Source: Oscheius dolichura (Eukaryota > Nematoda > Chromadorea > Rhabditida > Rhabditidae). From it: a stretch of DNA of 64,000 nucleotides. The notes beneath the pieces are model-generated. The model worked only from the letters and a program-made list of their open reading frames with translations, searched no databases and had not been told where the DNA came from. The stretch covers positions 10,478,001 through 10,542,000 of the forward strand of contig OW051495.1 in assembly GCA_932521035.1 (NCBI GenBank), in the 5' to 3' direction. Made by a program: the position numbers and the translations under genes. Of this stretch, positions 35,931 through 47,800 are shown piece after piece. Position 1 is the stretch's first letter, and every line of letters begins with the position of its first letter.

Positions 35931-36327
35931 GAATCTCAATTTATTTATTGAACTCATTGTAAATTTTGAAAATGCGCACGGGTACAAATAAAATAGCCTC
36001 ATACCAGTAGACCGCTGTCCTGTTCTGGAACCCACACTAACAGTTGGAATTGTGCCAGCAGACGGAAACACGGAGATCTCAATTGTAGGGTAGTACTCGT
36101 TTATTGTTCTTCATGTTTCCCGCGTTGACGTCAGGCAACGTACTGTACAATTTGTATCTGATATGCGAAAAATAAGCGTACGATATTCTACTATCCCGAC
36201 CGTTGGCATTTCGCAGTATTCTTTTTGATGCCTTTACTTTTTTTATTCTCTTCTCAGACGTGCTCCACTTTTTACATTGTTCAATAGCGAATTATCCTTT
36301 ACCCTGCCTATTATTCCATTCAGAACG
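35931..36327 (+). other. Intergenic region
   Basis: 3' flank of the lipid-binding protein gene with its polyadenylation signal, then the upstream region of the first of three tandem Str genes. A T-rich stretch (ctttactttttttattc) precedes the receptor's acceptor. No gene recognised. Confidence 0.5.
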
Positions 36328-37545
36328 ATGGCCACTGCGATTCTAGAAGACTATTATGAGAATCTTACCATTGGTGGCTGTATCCTCGCCGCTTTTCTGA
36401 ATCTAGTCGCTGTCCCGTTGTCCATTCGCCTGTGTAAGTTCTCCTTGGGCTCATTCAAGATCATCATGCTCGTCTTCTCTACGAACAATATGTTTCACAT
36501 GCTGACGGATATTTTCATCCTTCCGGTACTTGATTCATAGTAAAGACCAGACGCATTTCCATTCCAGCGGTATTACTTCCAGCCTTATTTGTTTACTGCC
36601 TATTCCAGTGGGTCTATCCGATATTTGGGTGACAGTATGTCCACTTTCGGAACTGTCTGGGCGTGTGTTATCTTCATGCTTCAGATGTTTTTAGAAGCGC
36701 TACATTTCTTATATCGTTATGTCGTCTTATGCAGGTCTGAACTTTTTCAGTTCCGTAGTAGAGAACTTTCAGAAACCAGTACAATTATTTGCTCTCTGTA
36801 AGAAATGTCTCAATAATTTTATTCCTTTCCTATCTGGTTTATTTTCTTCTCTTTTTGGCAGTCTTTACACTTCTTACCAACTTTGACGAAGACATTTATA
36901 ACGCGATCGGGAATCACAGTTTGGAGAGGGTAGGTCTGCCGGCTAGGGATCTCCACGGTATCGCATTCTATTACTTCGTTTGTTTAGTTACTCCCTCTAT
37001 AGCAGAAAAATGTTTTAGAAGAAAAACGACCAGGGAGCACTAATAGTAAACTGGAAGGGGTGTTTTGGGATTTCCTGTGTGATGGGGGCCAATGCCGTTC
37101 TCGTAACGTTGATGATCTATTGTGGCTATAAGATACAAGCCTCAATCAGAAGTATTACTGCCATAACAACGATGAGCCCGAGCACTCTTGAGATGAACAG
37201 GACGCTGTTTAAAATGCTCGTAGCTCAGGTCATCACATCCATTTTTTGATAAAAGCTGATAATTTCAGACGGTGGTGCCGTTGATTCTGCTCCACACTCC
37301 CTGTGCAGTCGTTCTAATTGGACCATTCTTTTATGAAGTGGGAAAGTATGATCCAATTTAGTTTGTTAGACACAAACAAAACGTTTAGATGGGGAGAGCT
37401 GTTGATAATTGCCATTCTCTCGTATTCCGTATTCGAACCAATGATCGTGGTTTATTTCTTGGCACGAAGGAGGATAAAGAAGTTCTTGTCAGGTTCATTG
37501 GTCGCTGCTGTGCAGTCCTTTCAAACTCAAAGTTCAAGAACATAG
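36328..37545 (+). CDS. Str-type chemoreceptor, copy 1 of a tandem trio
   Basis: Predicted seven-transmembrane chemoreceptor of 337 residues. Exons: 36328-36525, 36568-36734, 36773-36977, 37019-37228, 37269-37345 and 37389-37545. The ATG lies four bases after a ccattcag acceptor. TM1 leads into SLGSFKIIMLVFSTNNM (TM2). Exon 2 has TM3 and ends in HFLYRYVVLCR. Exon 3 carries TM4 and a loop with YNAIGNHSLERVGLPARDLHG. Exon 4 has TM5, then MSPSTLEMNRTLFKMLVAQ, the Str loop before TM6. Exon 6 contains FEPMIVVYFLARRRIKKF at the end of TM7. Copies 2 and 3 share every intron position; exons 1, 2, 3 and 5 are identical in length (198, 167, 205 and 77 nt). Confidence 0.9.
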
Positions 37546-37719
37546 ACGTGTTCGAAACAATTTGACTATACAAATAAAGTAATCTGACATGAGCAGAGCG
37601 TTAGTGGGGAAATGCCATAGTTAAGAAATATTCTCTTGCTAACAGGATTAATGCAGCAAACATTATCCCACAGACGACAGTGGTAGAGAGATCTCTGGAC
37701 CCGTACGAGTTTCTCATTC

Positions 37720-37935
37720 GTTATTGTAGTGTCCTTCTTATTTCCCTTGTCTTTCCTTGTTGACGTAGAGCTCCAAGAACCATTTGTTTTATGTATCGTG
37801 TCCTATTCTATGGTAAGGAAGCGGATAAAGAAGTTCTTGTCGGGTGCCACGGTCCTCAATTTTGGTACCGTTACCAACCCTCGAAGATATAAGCATAACG
37901 TTTCTACAAAATTGAGGCTAACACCCATTTTATAG
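37720..37935 (+). pseudogene. Relic of a Str receptor last exon
   Basis: Bases near 37810-37850 encode VRKRIKKFLSGATV, matching RRRIKKFLSGSLV at the end of copy 1, and the DNA is also similar (ggataaagaagttcttgtc is shared). The preceding sequence keeps fragments of TM7-like hydrophobic code, but with a stop and frame loss, and the other exons are absent. It is the remains of a partial tandem duplication between copies 1 and 2. Confidence 0.65.
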
Positions 37936-37975
37936 AATTAGTATAAAAAGTTGGTTGTAGTTGAATTCTTGGTTT

Positions 37976-38281
37976 GGCTTAATGGAACCCAGAGGAACCT
38001 AGGATTATTGCATTTGTAAGCGTCCTTTTTTTGTAAAGCCTTCGGCGGGAGTACCGATTTTCAAACTCAAAAAACGTATTTTGCGGTGGTAGGTGTACGT
38101 TTTTGGCATAAATCTGACAAGGAAAAATTGCTTGTCAAGGCCTACTATAGCGTATTCAACCAAAAGATTACTGGCAGCTCCAATTTCAAAAATGGTAAAT
38201 CTTGGTATGGTAAAAAAAATGGTAAAAAAAAGGACGCTAAATAATGCAGTTAATCCTAGGTCCCTCTGGGTTCCTTTAACC
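37976..38281. mobile_element. MITE-like element with 55-60 bp terminal inverted repeats
   Basis: The left end starts ggcttaatggaacccagagg and continues through cctaggatta and gcgtcctttttt. The right end, read on the other strand, starts ggttaaaggaacccagaggg and continues through the same cctaggatta and gcgtcctttttt. The two arms match over 55-60 bp with a few substitutions and one indel. The 190 bp between them has no transposase frame. This is the structure of a non-autonomous DNA transposon. The exact ends and target-site duplication are unclear; TA or TTA is possible. Confidence 0.75.
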
Positions 38282-38510
38282 TAAAAATTACGACACTACT
38301 TACTCACCAACTTAATAAAGGGAAAACTTGAGGGGCTTATTAAAAAGACATTGTACAGGCACGCAGTTACTTATTATCGTCACTGATTGTTAGCATGCCC
38401 TCCATGTTTCCCCTACAGGCAATAAATGTATACTTGTACCCCGTCTCATATCCTGTTCGGATATTCTCCCTACACTAGCATAGTGCGCCTCAATCGTCTC
38501 CTTCAGAGAA

Positions 38511-39672
38511 ATGACCGCCAGACTCTTTGCAGAATACTACGAGACTTTGGTAGTCAGCAGCTGTACGGTTGCTGCTGTTCTCAATCTCGTTGCTGTTCCC
38601 TTGTCCATTCGAATGAGTAAATATTCTCTGGGATCATTCAAGATCATCATGCTCGCTTTTTCGACTAACAACATGTTTCATATGTTGACTGATGTCTTTA
38701 TCCTACCGGTACCATATTGAAGATCCTCCATTTCTTTTTTTAGCGATTTTACTTCAAACTCCACTTTGTCACTGCATATTGTAGTGGTATTATTGGAGAG
38801 CTAGGCGACGTATTTGCCACGTTCGGCGCTGTCTGGAGATGTGTGATATTTATGCTGCAAATACTACTGGAGGCTTTACATTTCTTGTATCGTTATGTTC
38901 TTCTGTGCAGGTTTGAGCATCTCCAGCACCGTGGTAAAGATATTTCAGAACCAAGTACACCTACCTGCTATCTGTGAAGAATGTTTCCAAGATCCTGTTC
39001 ATCTCCTACGTGGCTTATTTCCTTACGTTTACAGCAGTCTTCACCCTTCTTGCCAACTATGATGATGAAATCTACGAAGCAATTGGCAACCACAGCTTGG
39101 AAAGGATAGGAGTTTCGGCTAGAGACCTTCACGGCGTTGCGTTCTACCTCCTTGTCAGTTTGATTGTTACAGCTCCAAAAAGAGGGCGTAATTTAGAAGG
39201 AAAACACCGAAGGAGGACTATCAATCCATTGGAAAGGCTGCCTGGCAGTCTTTTGTGTATTGAGTGCTAATACAGCGTTAATTTCGACAATGTTCTACTG
39301 TGGCTATAAAATCCACGCGTCCTTCAAGAACCTCGTGGCGTCGGCCATGATGAGCCCAAATACCTTGGAGATGCACAAGACGCTGTTTAAAATGCTTGTT
39401 GCTCAGGTCACACTAGCCCTATTGTGTCAATTTCGATTTGTTCCAGACAGCCGTTCCGCTGATTCTCCTCCACATTCCCTGCGCATTCGTTTTACTAGGA
39501 CCGTTTTTCTACGAAATTGGAGCGTATGGAAGACATTTTGATTACTTCATCTATAAACTGATTTAGAATAGGAGAGCTGCTGATAATTGCTGTTCTCTCT
39601 TATTCTGTATTTGAACCAATGATCGTAGTCTATTTCCTGCTATGGAAGCGGATCAAGAAGGCACTGAAATGA
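38511..39672 (+). CDS. Str-type chemoreceptor, copy 2 of a tandem trio
   Basis: Predicted seven-transmembrane chemoreceptor of 320 residues. Exons: 38511-38708, 38744-38910, 38949-39153, 39197-39406, 39447-39523 and 39567-39672. The ATG follows a ccttcag acceptor by four bases. Protein landmarks match copy 1: SLGSFKIIMLAFSTNNM, HFLYRYVLLCR, AIGNHSLERIGVSARDLHG, MSPNTLEMHKTLFKMLVAQ and FEPMIVVYFLLWKRIKKAL. The C-terminal tail is 17 residues shorter than in copy 1 because the stop comes straight after the basic KKALK. No frame break was found. The divergence from copies 1 and 3 is spread across the protein, so the duplication is not recent. Confidence 0.9.
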
Positions 39673-40429
39673 ACAGTCTCGGCTGCATCGTTGAAACTTT
39701 TTATTGTTAATCGAGCTACAACCTAACGTTACTGTTTTTAAAAGAGCAGACCGAGAAATATGTGATCTGTGATCCAATTAGTTTAACTTATGACACGCTG
39801 TAATACTAACCAATCGAATAAAAAATAAATCCATTTTGTCGCCGTTTGCATTATTAAAAAAAATAGAATCGTAGCTGCATAACTTCAACCCACCTTATCA
39901 TATTTTCTTTGTCATTTTGGTTAAAAATAAACAGAATCCTCCATTCCAACTCCTGCATCCCCGTAAAATTTTTTTAAAATCTTGAGTAGAAACAAATTAA
40001 AGGATCTCTCCACTATTCCCTGTCGTAATTCCGAATGCTGTTTGCTTAATTCGTTTCTGTGCTTTTTTGCCGTGTTCCCAATAGAAAGTTGTCTTACCAC
40101 CTTACGTTACTACGATCTAACCCGAGAAGATCTACCATAAACATTTATGGATGTAATTTGAAAATGATTTGGTGGTATTCTTTGCAGTTGTATTTCAAAT
40201 TGTTGTTAATTGTTTACTGCACTTTGTGAAACCCCTCAAAAAAACAAATTATCAGCTGCGAAGGTTATAATACCCCGCCTAATTTCCCGAATTATGAGGA
40301 TTGCACTTTCGACACCTTTATTTTCGTGTCAAGCCTCGTTTGTATTGTAAAAAATAACTTCTACCCCCTCTAACCCGGTCGGAGGGCCACTTCGTGCACC
40401 CTGACTAGAGACTCTTGCCTTCCAGAGAA
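39673..40429 (+). other. Intergenic region between Str copies 2 and 3
   Basis: About 750 bp, AT-rich, with several A and T runs. aataaaaaataaa near 39820 is a polyadenylation-type signal for copy 2. It ends in a tgccttccag acceptor before copy 3. No gene or repeat recognised. Confidence 0.5.
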
Positions 40430-41644
40430 ATGACCTCTACGCTTTGGGATGAATATTACGAGACGCTGACCATCTGTGGCTGCTCAGTTGCGGCTGTACT
40501 GAACTTTTTTGCTGTGCCGTTGTCTATTCGATTGAGTAAATACTCACTAGGTTCATTCAAGATCATCATGCTTGTCTTCTCAACCAACAACATGCTTCAT
40601 ATGTTGACCGACGTCTTCATCCTGCCGGTACTTGATCTAAAAGAGCTCTCTCTATATCCTGTTCAGAGGTTTTACTTTAACCTGTACTTTGCCAGTACCT
40701 ACTGTAGTGGTGTAATGCGCCATCTAGGCGACACAGCTGCCACCATCGGCGGACTCTGGTCCTGCGTCATCTTCATGATGCAAATCTTGCTGGAAGCGGT
40801 GCATTTCTTATACCGATATGTTCTTCTGTGCCGGTTTGACTGACTTCAATGCCTTGATAACGGGGTTACAGAAACCAGAACAGCTATTTGCTCTCTGTGA
40901 AAAATGTTTCCAAGATTCTATTCATCACCTACTTGGTTTATTTTCTGCTTATGACCGCACTCTTTACGTTGCTTGCCAATTATGATGACGAAATCTACGA
41001 CGCCATTGGAAACCACAGCTTGGGGAAGGTAGGCCTGCCGGCTAGAGAACTACATGGCTCGGCCTTCCTCCTCCTTGTTAGTTTGACAGCATCCAAAAAA
41101 GAAAGAAATTTAGAAAAAAAACGCCGACGGAGGGCTATCAATCCATTGGAAAGGCTGTCTCGCTGTCCTTTGTGTGTTAGGAGCTAACGGCGTACTGATT
41201 GCATCGATGTTCTACTTTGGGTATAAAATCCACGCCTCCTTCAAGGATCTTGCATTAATGAGTTCAAATACCTTAGAAATGCACAAGACTCTGTTTAAAA
41301 TGCTCGTAGCTCAGGTCTGTTCAGCCGAATTGAATCAAACTCGGCTTTAGACAGCCGTACCACTGATTCTTCTCCACATTCCATGCGTATATATCCTAAT
41401 TGGGCCGTTTTTCTGGGAACTTGGAATGTATGGAAGATATTTATGCTTCACATGTAACTGATTTAGAGTAGGGGAGCTGTGCATGATAGCTATTCTCTCT
41501 TATTCCATATTTGAACCAATGATCGTCGTATACTTCTTGACCTGGAAGCAGATAAAGAAGGCCCTGAAAGTAACACTCTCGAATGCATCGTCCAAAATAT
41601 ACATTATACCTCCCGTATTTCCTGCCTCAAACCAAGGGGTTTGA
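40430..41644 (+). CDS. Str-type chemoreceptor, copy 3 of a tandem trio
   Basis: Predicted seven-transmembrane chemoreceptor of 341 residues. Exons: 40430-40627, 40667-40833, 40872-41076, 41114-41314, 41351-41427 and 41467-41644. The ATG follows a cttccag acceptor by four bases. Landmarks: SLGSFKIIMLVFSTNNML, HFLYRYVLLCR, AIGNHSLGKVGLPARELHG, LEMHKTLFKMLVAQ and FEPMIVVYFLTWKQIKKAL. Exon 4 is 201 nt, nine less than in copies 1 and 2, which removes three residues from the loop before TM6. The tail extends 24 residues beyond that of copy 2. An AATAAA lies at 41683. The satellite array begins only 160 bp after the stop codon. Confidence 0.9.
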
Positions 41645-41805
41645 GGGTTCAGTGATTCTTTTACCAATATTTTGAGAACAGGAATAAAAATATTTGATAT
41701 TTGTTATAGAGTCCGGTCAAAAAGATATATCAACCCAACTTTTTTGTACTCGTATTATAACCTATTCCCAAGTGAACTAAACTCTAAGAGCATAGAGTTT
41801 AACGA

Positions 41806-44800
41806 TCCAGGTTGCACATCTCCCCACCGCTTTTGCACATCTCCCCACCGTTTTTCATCCAGGTTGCACATCTCCCCACCGCTTTTGCACATCTCCCCAC
41901 CGTTTTTCATCCAGGTTGCACATCTCCCCACCGTTTTTCATCCAGGTTGCACATCTCCCCACCGCTTTTGCACATCTCCCCACCGTTTTTCATCCAGGTT
42001 GCACATCTCCCCACCGCTTTTCATCCAGGTTGCACATCTCCCCACCGGTTTTGCACATCTCCCCACCGTTTTTGCACATCTCCCCACCGTTTTTGCACAT
42101 CTCCCCACCGGTTTTCATCCAGGTTGCACATCTCCCCACCGGTTTTCATCCAGGTTGCACATCTCCCCACCGGTTTTCATCCAGGTTGCACATCTCCCCA
42201 CCGGTTTTCATCCAGGTTGCACATCTCCCCACCGTTTTTGCACATCTCCCCACCGGTTTTGCACATCTCCCCACCGGTTTTCATCCAGGTTGCACATCTC
42301 CCCACCGGTTTTCATCCAGGTTGCACATCTCCCCACCGGTTTTCATCCAGGTTGCACATCTCCCCACCGGTTTTCATCCAGGTTGCACATCTCCCCACCG
42401 GTTTTCATCCAGGTTGCACATCTCCCCACCGCTTTTCATCCAGGTTGCACATCTCCCCACCGGTTTTGCACATCTCCCCACCGTTTTTGCACATCTCCCC
42501 ACCGTTTTTGCACATCTCCCCACCGGTTTTCATCCAGGTTGCACATCTCCCCACCGGTTTTCATCCAGGTTGCACATCTCCCCACCGGTTTTCATCCAGG
42601 TTGCACATCTCCCCACCGGTTTTCATCCAGGTTGCACATCTCCCCACCGTTTTTGCACATCTCCCCACCGGTTTTGCACATCTCCCCACCGGTTTTGCAC
42701 ATCTCCCCACCGGTTTTCATCCAGGTTGCACATCTCCCCACCGTTTTTCATCCAGGTTGCACATCTCCCCACCGGTTTTCATCCAGGTTGCACATCTCCC
42801 CACCGGTTTTCATCCAGGTTGCACATCTCCCCACCGGTTTTGCACATCTCCCCACCGGTTTTCATCCAGGTTGCACATCTCCCCACCGTTTTTGCACATC
42901 TCCCCACCGTTTTTCATCCAGGTTGCACATCTCCCCACCGTTTTTGCACATCTCCCCACCGTTTTTCATCCAGGTTGCACATCTCCCCACCGTTTTTGCA
43001 CATCTCCCCACCGGTTTTGCACATCTCCCCACCGGTTTTCATCCAGGTTGCACATCTCCCCACCGTTTTTGCACATCTCCCCACCGTTTTTCATCCAGGT
43101 TGCACATCTCCCCACCGTTTTTGCACATCTCCCCACCGTTTTTGCACATCTCCCCACCGGTTTTGCACATCTCCCCACCGGTTTTCATCCAGGTTGCACA
43201 TCTCCCCACCGTTTTTGCACATCTCCCCACCGGTTTTCATCCAGGTTGCACATCTCCCCACCGTTTTTGCACATCTCCCCACCGGTTTTGCACATCTCCC
43301 CACCGGTTTTGCACATCTCCCCACCGGTTTTCATCCAGGTTGCACATCTCCCCACCGTTTTTCATCCAGGTTGCACATCTCCCCACCGGTTTTCATCCAG
43401 GTTGCACATCTCCCCACCGGTTTTCATCCAGGTTGCACATCTCCCCACCGGTTTTGCACATCTCCCCACCGGTTTTCATCCAGGTTGCACATCTCCCCAC
43501 CGTTTTTGCACATCTCCCCACCGTTTTTCATCCAGGTTGCACATCTCCCCACCGTTTTTGCACATCTCCCCACCGTTTTTCATCCAGGTTGCACATCTCC
43601 CCACCGTTTTTGCACATCTCCCCACCGGTTTTGCACATCTCCCCACCGGTTTTCATCCAGGTTGCACATCTCCCCACCGTTTTTCATCCAGGTTGCACAT
43701 CTCCCCACCGTTTTTGCACATCTCCCCACCGTTTTTGCACATCTCCCCACCGTTTTTGCACATCTCCCCACCGTTTTTGCACATCTCCCCACCGTTTTTG
43801 CACATCTCCCCACCGGTTTTGCACATCTCCCCACCGGTTTTGCACATCTCCCCACCGTTTTTGCACATCTCCCCACCGGTTTTGCACATCTCCCCACCGG
43901 TTTTGCACATCTCCCCACCGGTTTTCATCCAGGTTGCACATCTCCCCACCGTTTTTGCACATCTCCCCACCGGTTTTGCACATCTCCCCACCGGTTTTGC
44001 ACATCTCCCCACCGTTTTTGCACATCTCCCCACCGGTTTTGCACATCTCCCCACCGGTTTTGCACATCTCCCCACCGGTTTTGCACATCTCCCCACCGGT
44101 TTTGCACATCTCCCCACCGGTTTTGCACATCTCCCCACCGTTTTTGCACATCTCCCCACCGGTTTTGCACATCTCCCCACCGTTTTTGCACATCTCCCCA
44201 CCGGTTTTGCACATCTCCCCACCGGTTTTGCACATCTCCCCACCGGTTTTCATCCAGGTTGCACATCTCCCCACCGTTTTTGCACATCTCCCCACCGGTT
44301 TTGCACATCTCCCCACCGGTTTTGCACATCTCCCCACCGTTTTTGCACATCTCCCCACCGGTTTTGCACATCTCCCCACCGGTTTTGCACATCTCCCCAC
44401 CGGTTTTGCACATCTCCCCACCGGTTTTGCACATCTCCCCACCGGTTTTGCACATCTCCCCACCGGTTTTCATCCAGGTTGCACATCTCCCCACCGTTTT
44501 TGCACATCTCCCCACCGGTTTTGCACATCTCCCCACCGGTTTTGCACATCTCCCCACCGGTTTTCATCCAGGTTGCACATCTCCCCACCGTTTTTCATCC
44601 AGGTTGCACATCTCCCCACCGGTTTTCATCCAGGTTGCACATCTCCCCACCGTTTTTCATCCAGGTTGCACATCTCCCCACCGGTTTTCATCCAGGTTGC
44701 ACATCTCCCCACCGTTTTTGCACATCTCCCCACCGTTTTTGCACATCTCCCCACCGGTTTTCATCCAGGTTGCACATCTCCCCACCGTTTTTGCACATCT

Positions 44801-47800
44801 CCCCACCGTTTTTCATCCAGGTTGCACATCTCCCCACCGTTTTTGCACATCTCCCCACCGGTTTTCATCCAGGTTGCACATCTCCCCACCGTTTTTGCAC
44901 ATCTCCCCACCGGTTTTCATCCAGGTTGCACATCTCCCCACCGGTTTTCATCCAGGTTGCACATCTCCCCACCGGTTTTGCACATCTCCCCACCGGTTTT
45001 CATCCAGGTTGCACATCTCCCCACCGTTTTTGCACATCTCCCCACCGGTTTTGCACATCTCCCCACCGGTTTTGCACATCTCCCCACCGTTTTTGCACAT
45101 CTCCCCACCGGTTTTGCACATCTCCCCACCGGTTTTGCACATCTCCCCACCGGTTTTGCACATCTCCCCACCGGTTTTGCACATCTCCCCACCGGTTTTG
45201 CACATCTCCCCACCGTTTTTGCACATCTCCCCACCGGTTTTGCACATCTCCCCACCGTTTTTCATCCAGGTTGCACATCTCCCCACCGTTTTTCATCGAG
45301 GTTGCACATCTCCCCACCGTTTTTCATCCAGGTTGCACATCTCCCCACCGTTTTTCATCGAGGTTGCACATCTCCCCACCGTTTTTCATCCAGGTTGCAC
45401 ATCTCCCCACCGTTTTTGCACATCTCCCCACCGTTTTTGCACATCTCCCCACCGGTTTTGCACATCTCCCCACCGTTTTTCATCCAGGTTGCACATCTCC
45501 CCACCGTTTTTCATCGAGGTTGCACATCTCCCCACCGGTTTTCATCCAGGTTGCACATCTCCCCACCGGTTTTCATCCAGGTTGCACATCTCCCCACCGG
45601 TTTTCATCCAGGTTGCACATCTCCCCACCGGTTTTCATCCAGGTTGCACATCTCCCCACCGGTTTTCATCCAGGTTGCACATCTCCCCACCGGTTTTCAT
45701 CCAGGTTGCACATCTCCCCACCGGTTTTCATCCAGGTTGCACATCTCCCCACCGGTTTTGCACATCTCCCCACCGGTTTTGCACATCTCCCCACCGGTTT
45801 TCATCCAGGTTGCACATCTCCCCACCGGTTTTCATCCAGGTTGCACATCTCCCCACCGTTTTTGCACATCTCCCCACCGGTTTTGCACATCTCCCCACCG
45901 GTTTTGCACATCTCCCCACCGGTTTTCATCCAGGTTGCACATCTCCCCACCGGTTTTCATCCAGGTTGCACATCTCCCCACCGTTTTTGCACATCTCCCC
46001 ACCGTTTTTCATCCAGGTTGCACATCTCCCCACCGTTTTTGCACATCTCCCCACCGTTTTTCATCCAGGTTGCACATCTCCCCACCGTTTTTGCACATCT
46101 CCCCACCGGTTTTGCACATCTCCCCACCGGTTTTCATCCAGGTTGCACATCTCCCCACCGTTTTTGCACATCTCCCCACCGTTTTTCATCCAGGTTGCAC
46201 ATCTCCCCACCGGTTTTCATCCAGGTTGCACATCTCCCCACCGGTTTTCATCCAGGTTGCACATCTCCCCACCGGTTTTCATCCAGGTTGCACATCTCCC
46301 CACCGGTTTTCATCCAGGTTGCACATCTCCCCACCGGTTTTCATCCAGGTTGCACATCTCCCCACCGGTTTTCATCCAGGTTGCACATCTCCCCACCGGT
46401 TTTGCACATCTCCCCACCGGTTTTGCACATCTCCCCACCGGTTTTCATCCAGGTTGCACATCTCCCCACCGGTTTTGCACATCTCCCCACCGGTTTTGCA
46501 CATCTCCCCACCGGTTTTGCACATCTCCCCACCGTTTTTGCACATCTCCCCACCGGTTTTGCACATCTCCCCACCGGTTTTGCACATCTCCCCACCGGTT
46601 TTGCACATCTCCCCACCGGTTTTGCACATCTCCCCACCGGTTTTGCACATCTCCCCACCGGTTTTGCACATCTCCCCACCGGTTTTGCACATCTCCCCAC
46701 CGTTTTTGCACATCTCCCCACCGGTTTTGCACATCTCCCCACCGGTTTTGCACATCTCCCCACCGGTTTTGCACATCTCCCCACCGGTTTTGCACATCTC
46801 CCCACCGTTTTTGCACATCTCCCCACCGGTTTTGCACATCTCCCCACCGGTTTTGCACATCTCCCCACCGTTTTTGCACATCTCCCCACCGGTTTTGCAC
46901 ATCTCCCCACCGGTTTTGCACATCTCCCCACCGGTTTTGCACATCTCCCCACCGGTTTTGCACATCTCCCCACCGTTTTTGCACATCTCCCCACCGGTTT
47001 TGCACATCTCCCCACCGTTTTTCATCCAGGTTGCACATCTCCCCACCGTTTTTCATCCAGGTTGCACATCTCCCCACCGGTTTTCATCCAGGTTGCACAT
47101 CTCCCCACCGGTTTTCATCCAGGTTGCACATCTCCCCACCGTTTTTCATCCAGGTTGCACATCTCCCCACCGTTTTTGCACATCTCCCCACCGGTTTTCA
47201 TCCAGGTTGCACATCTCCCCACCGTTTTTCATCCAGGTTGCACATCTCCCCACCGTTTTTGCACATCTCCCCACCGGTTTTGCACATCTCCCCACCGTTT
47301 TTCATCGAGGTTGCACATCTCCCCACCGTTTTTGCACATCTCCCCACCGGTTTTGCACATCTCCCCACCGTTTTTGCACATCTCCCCACCGGTTTTCATC
47401 GAGGTTGCACATCTCCCCACCGTTTTTCATCCAGGTTGCACATCTCCCCACCGTTTTTCATCGAGGTTGCACATCTCCCCACCGTTTTTGCACATCTCCC
47501 CACCGTTTTTGCACATCTCCCCACCGGTTTTGCACATCTCCCCACCGTTTTTCATCCAGGTTGCACATCTCCCCACCGTTTTTCATCGAGGTTGCACATC
47601 TCCCCACCGGTTTTCATCCAGGTTGCACATCTCCCCACCGGTTTTCATCCAGGTTGCACATCTCCCCACCGGTTTTCATCGAGGTTGCACATCTCCCCAC
47701 CGTTTTTCATCCAGGTTGCACATCTCCCCACCGTTTTTCATCGAGGTTGCACATCTCCCCACCGTTTTTGCACATCTCCCCACCGTTTTTGCACATCTCC

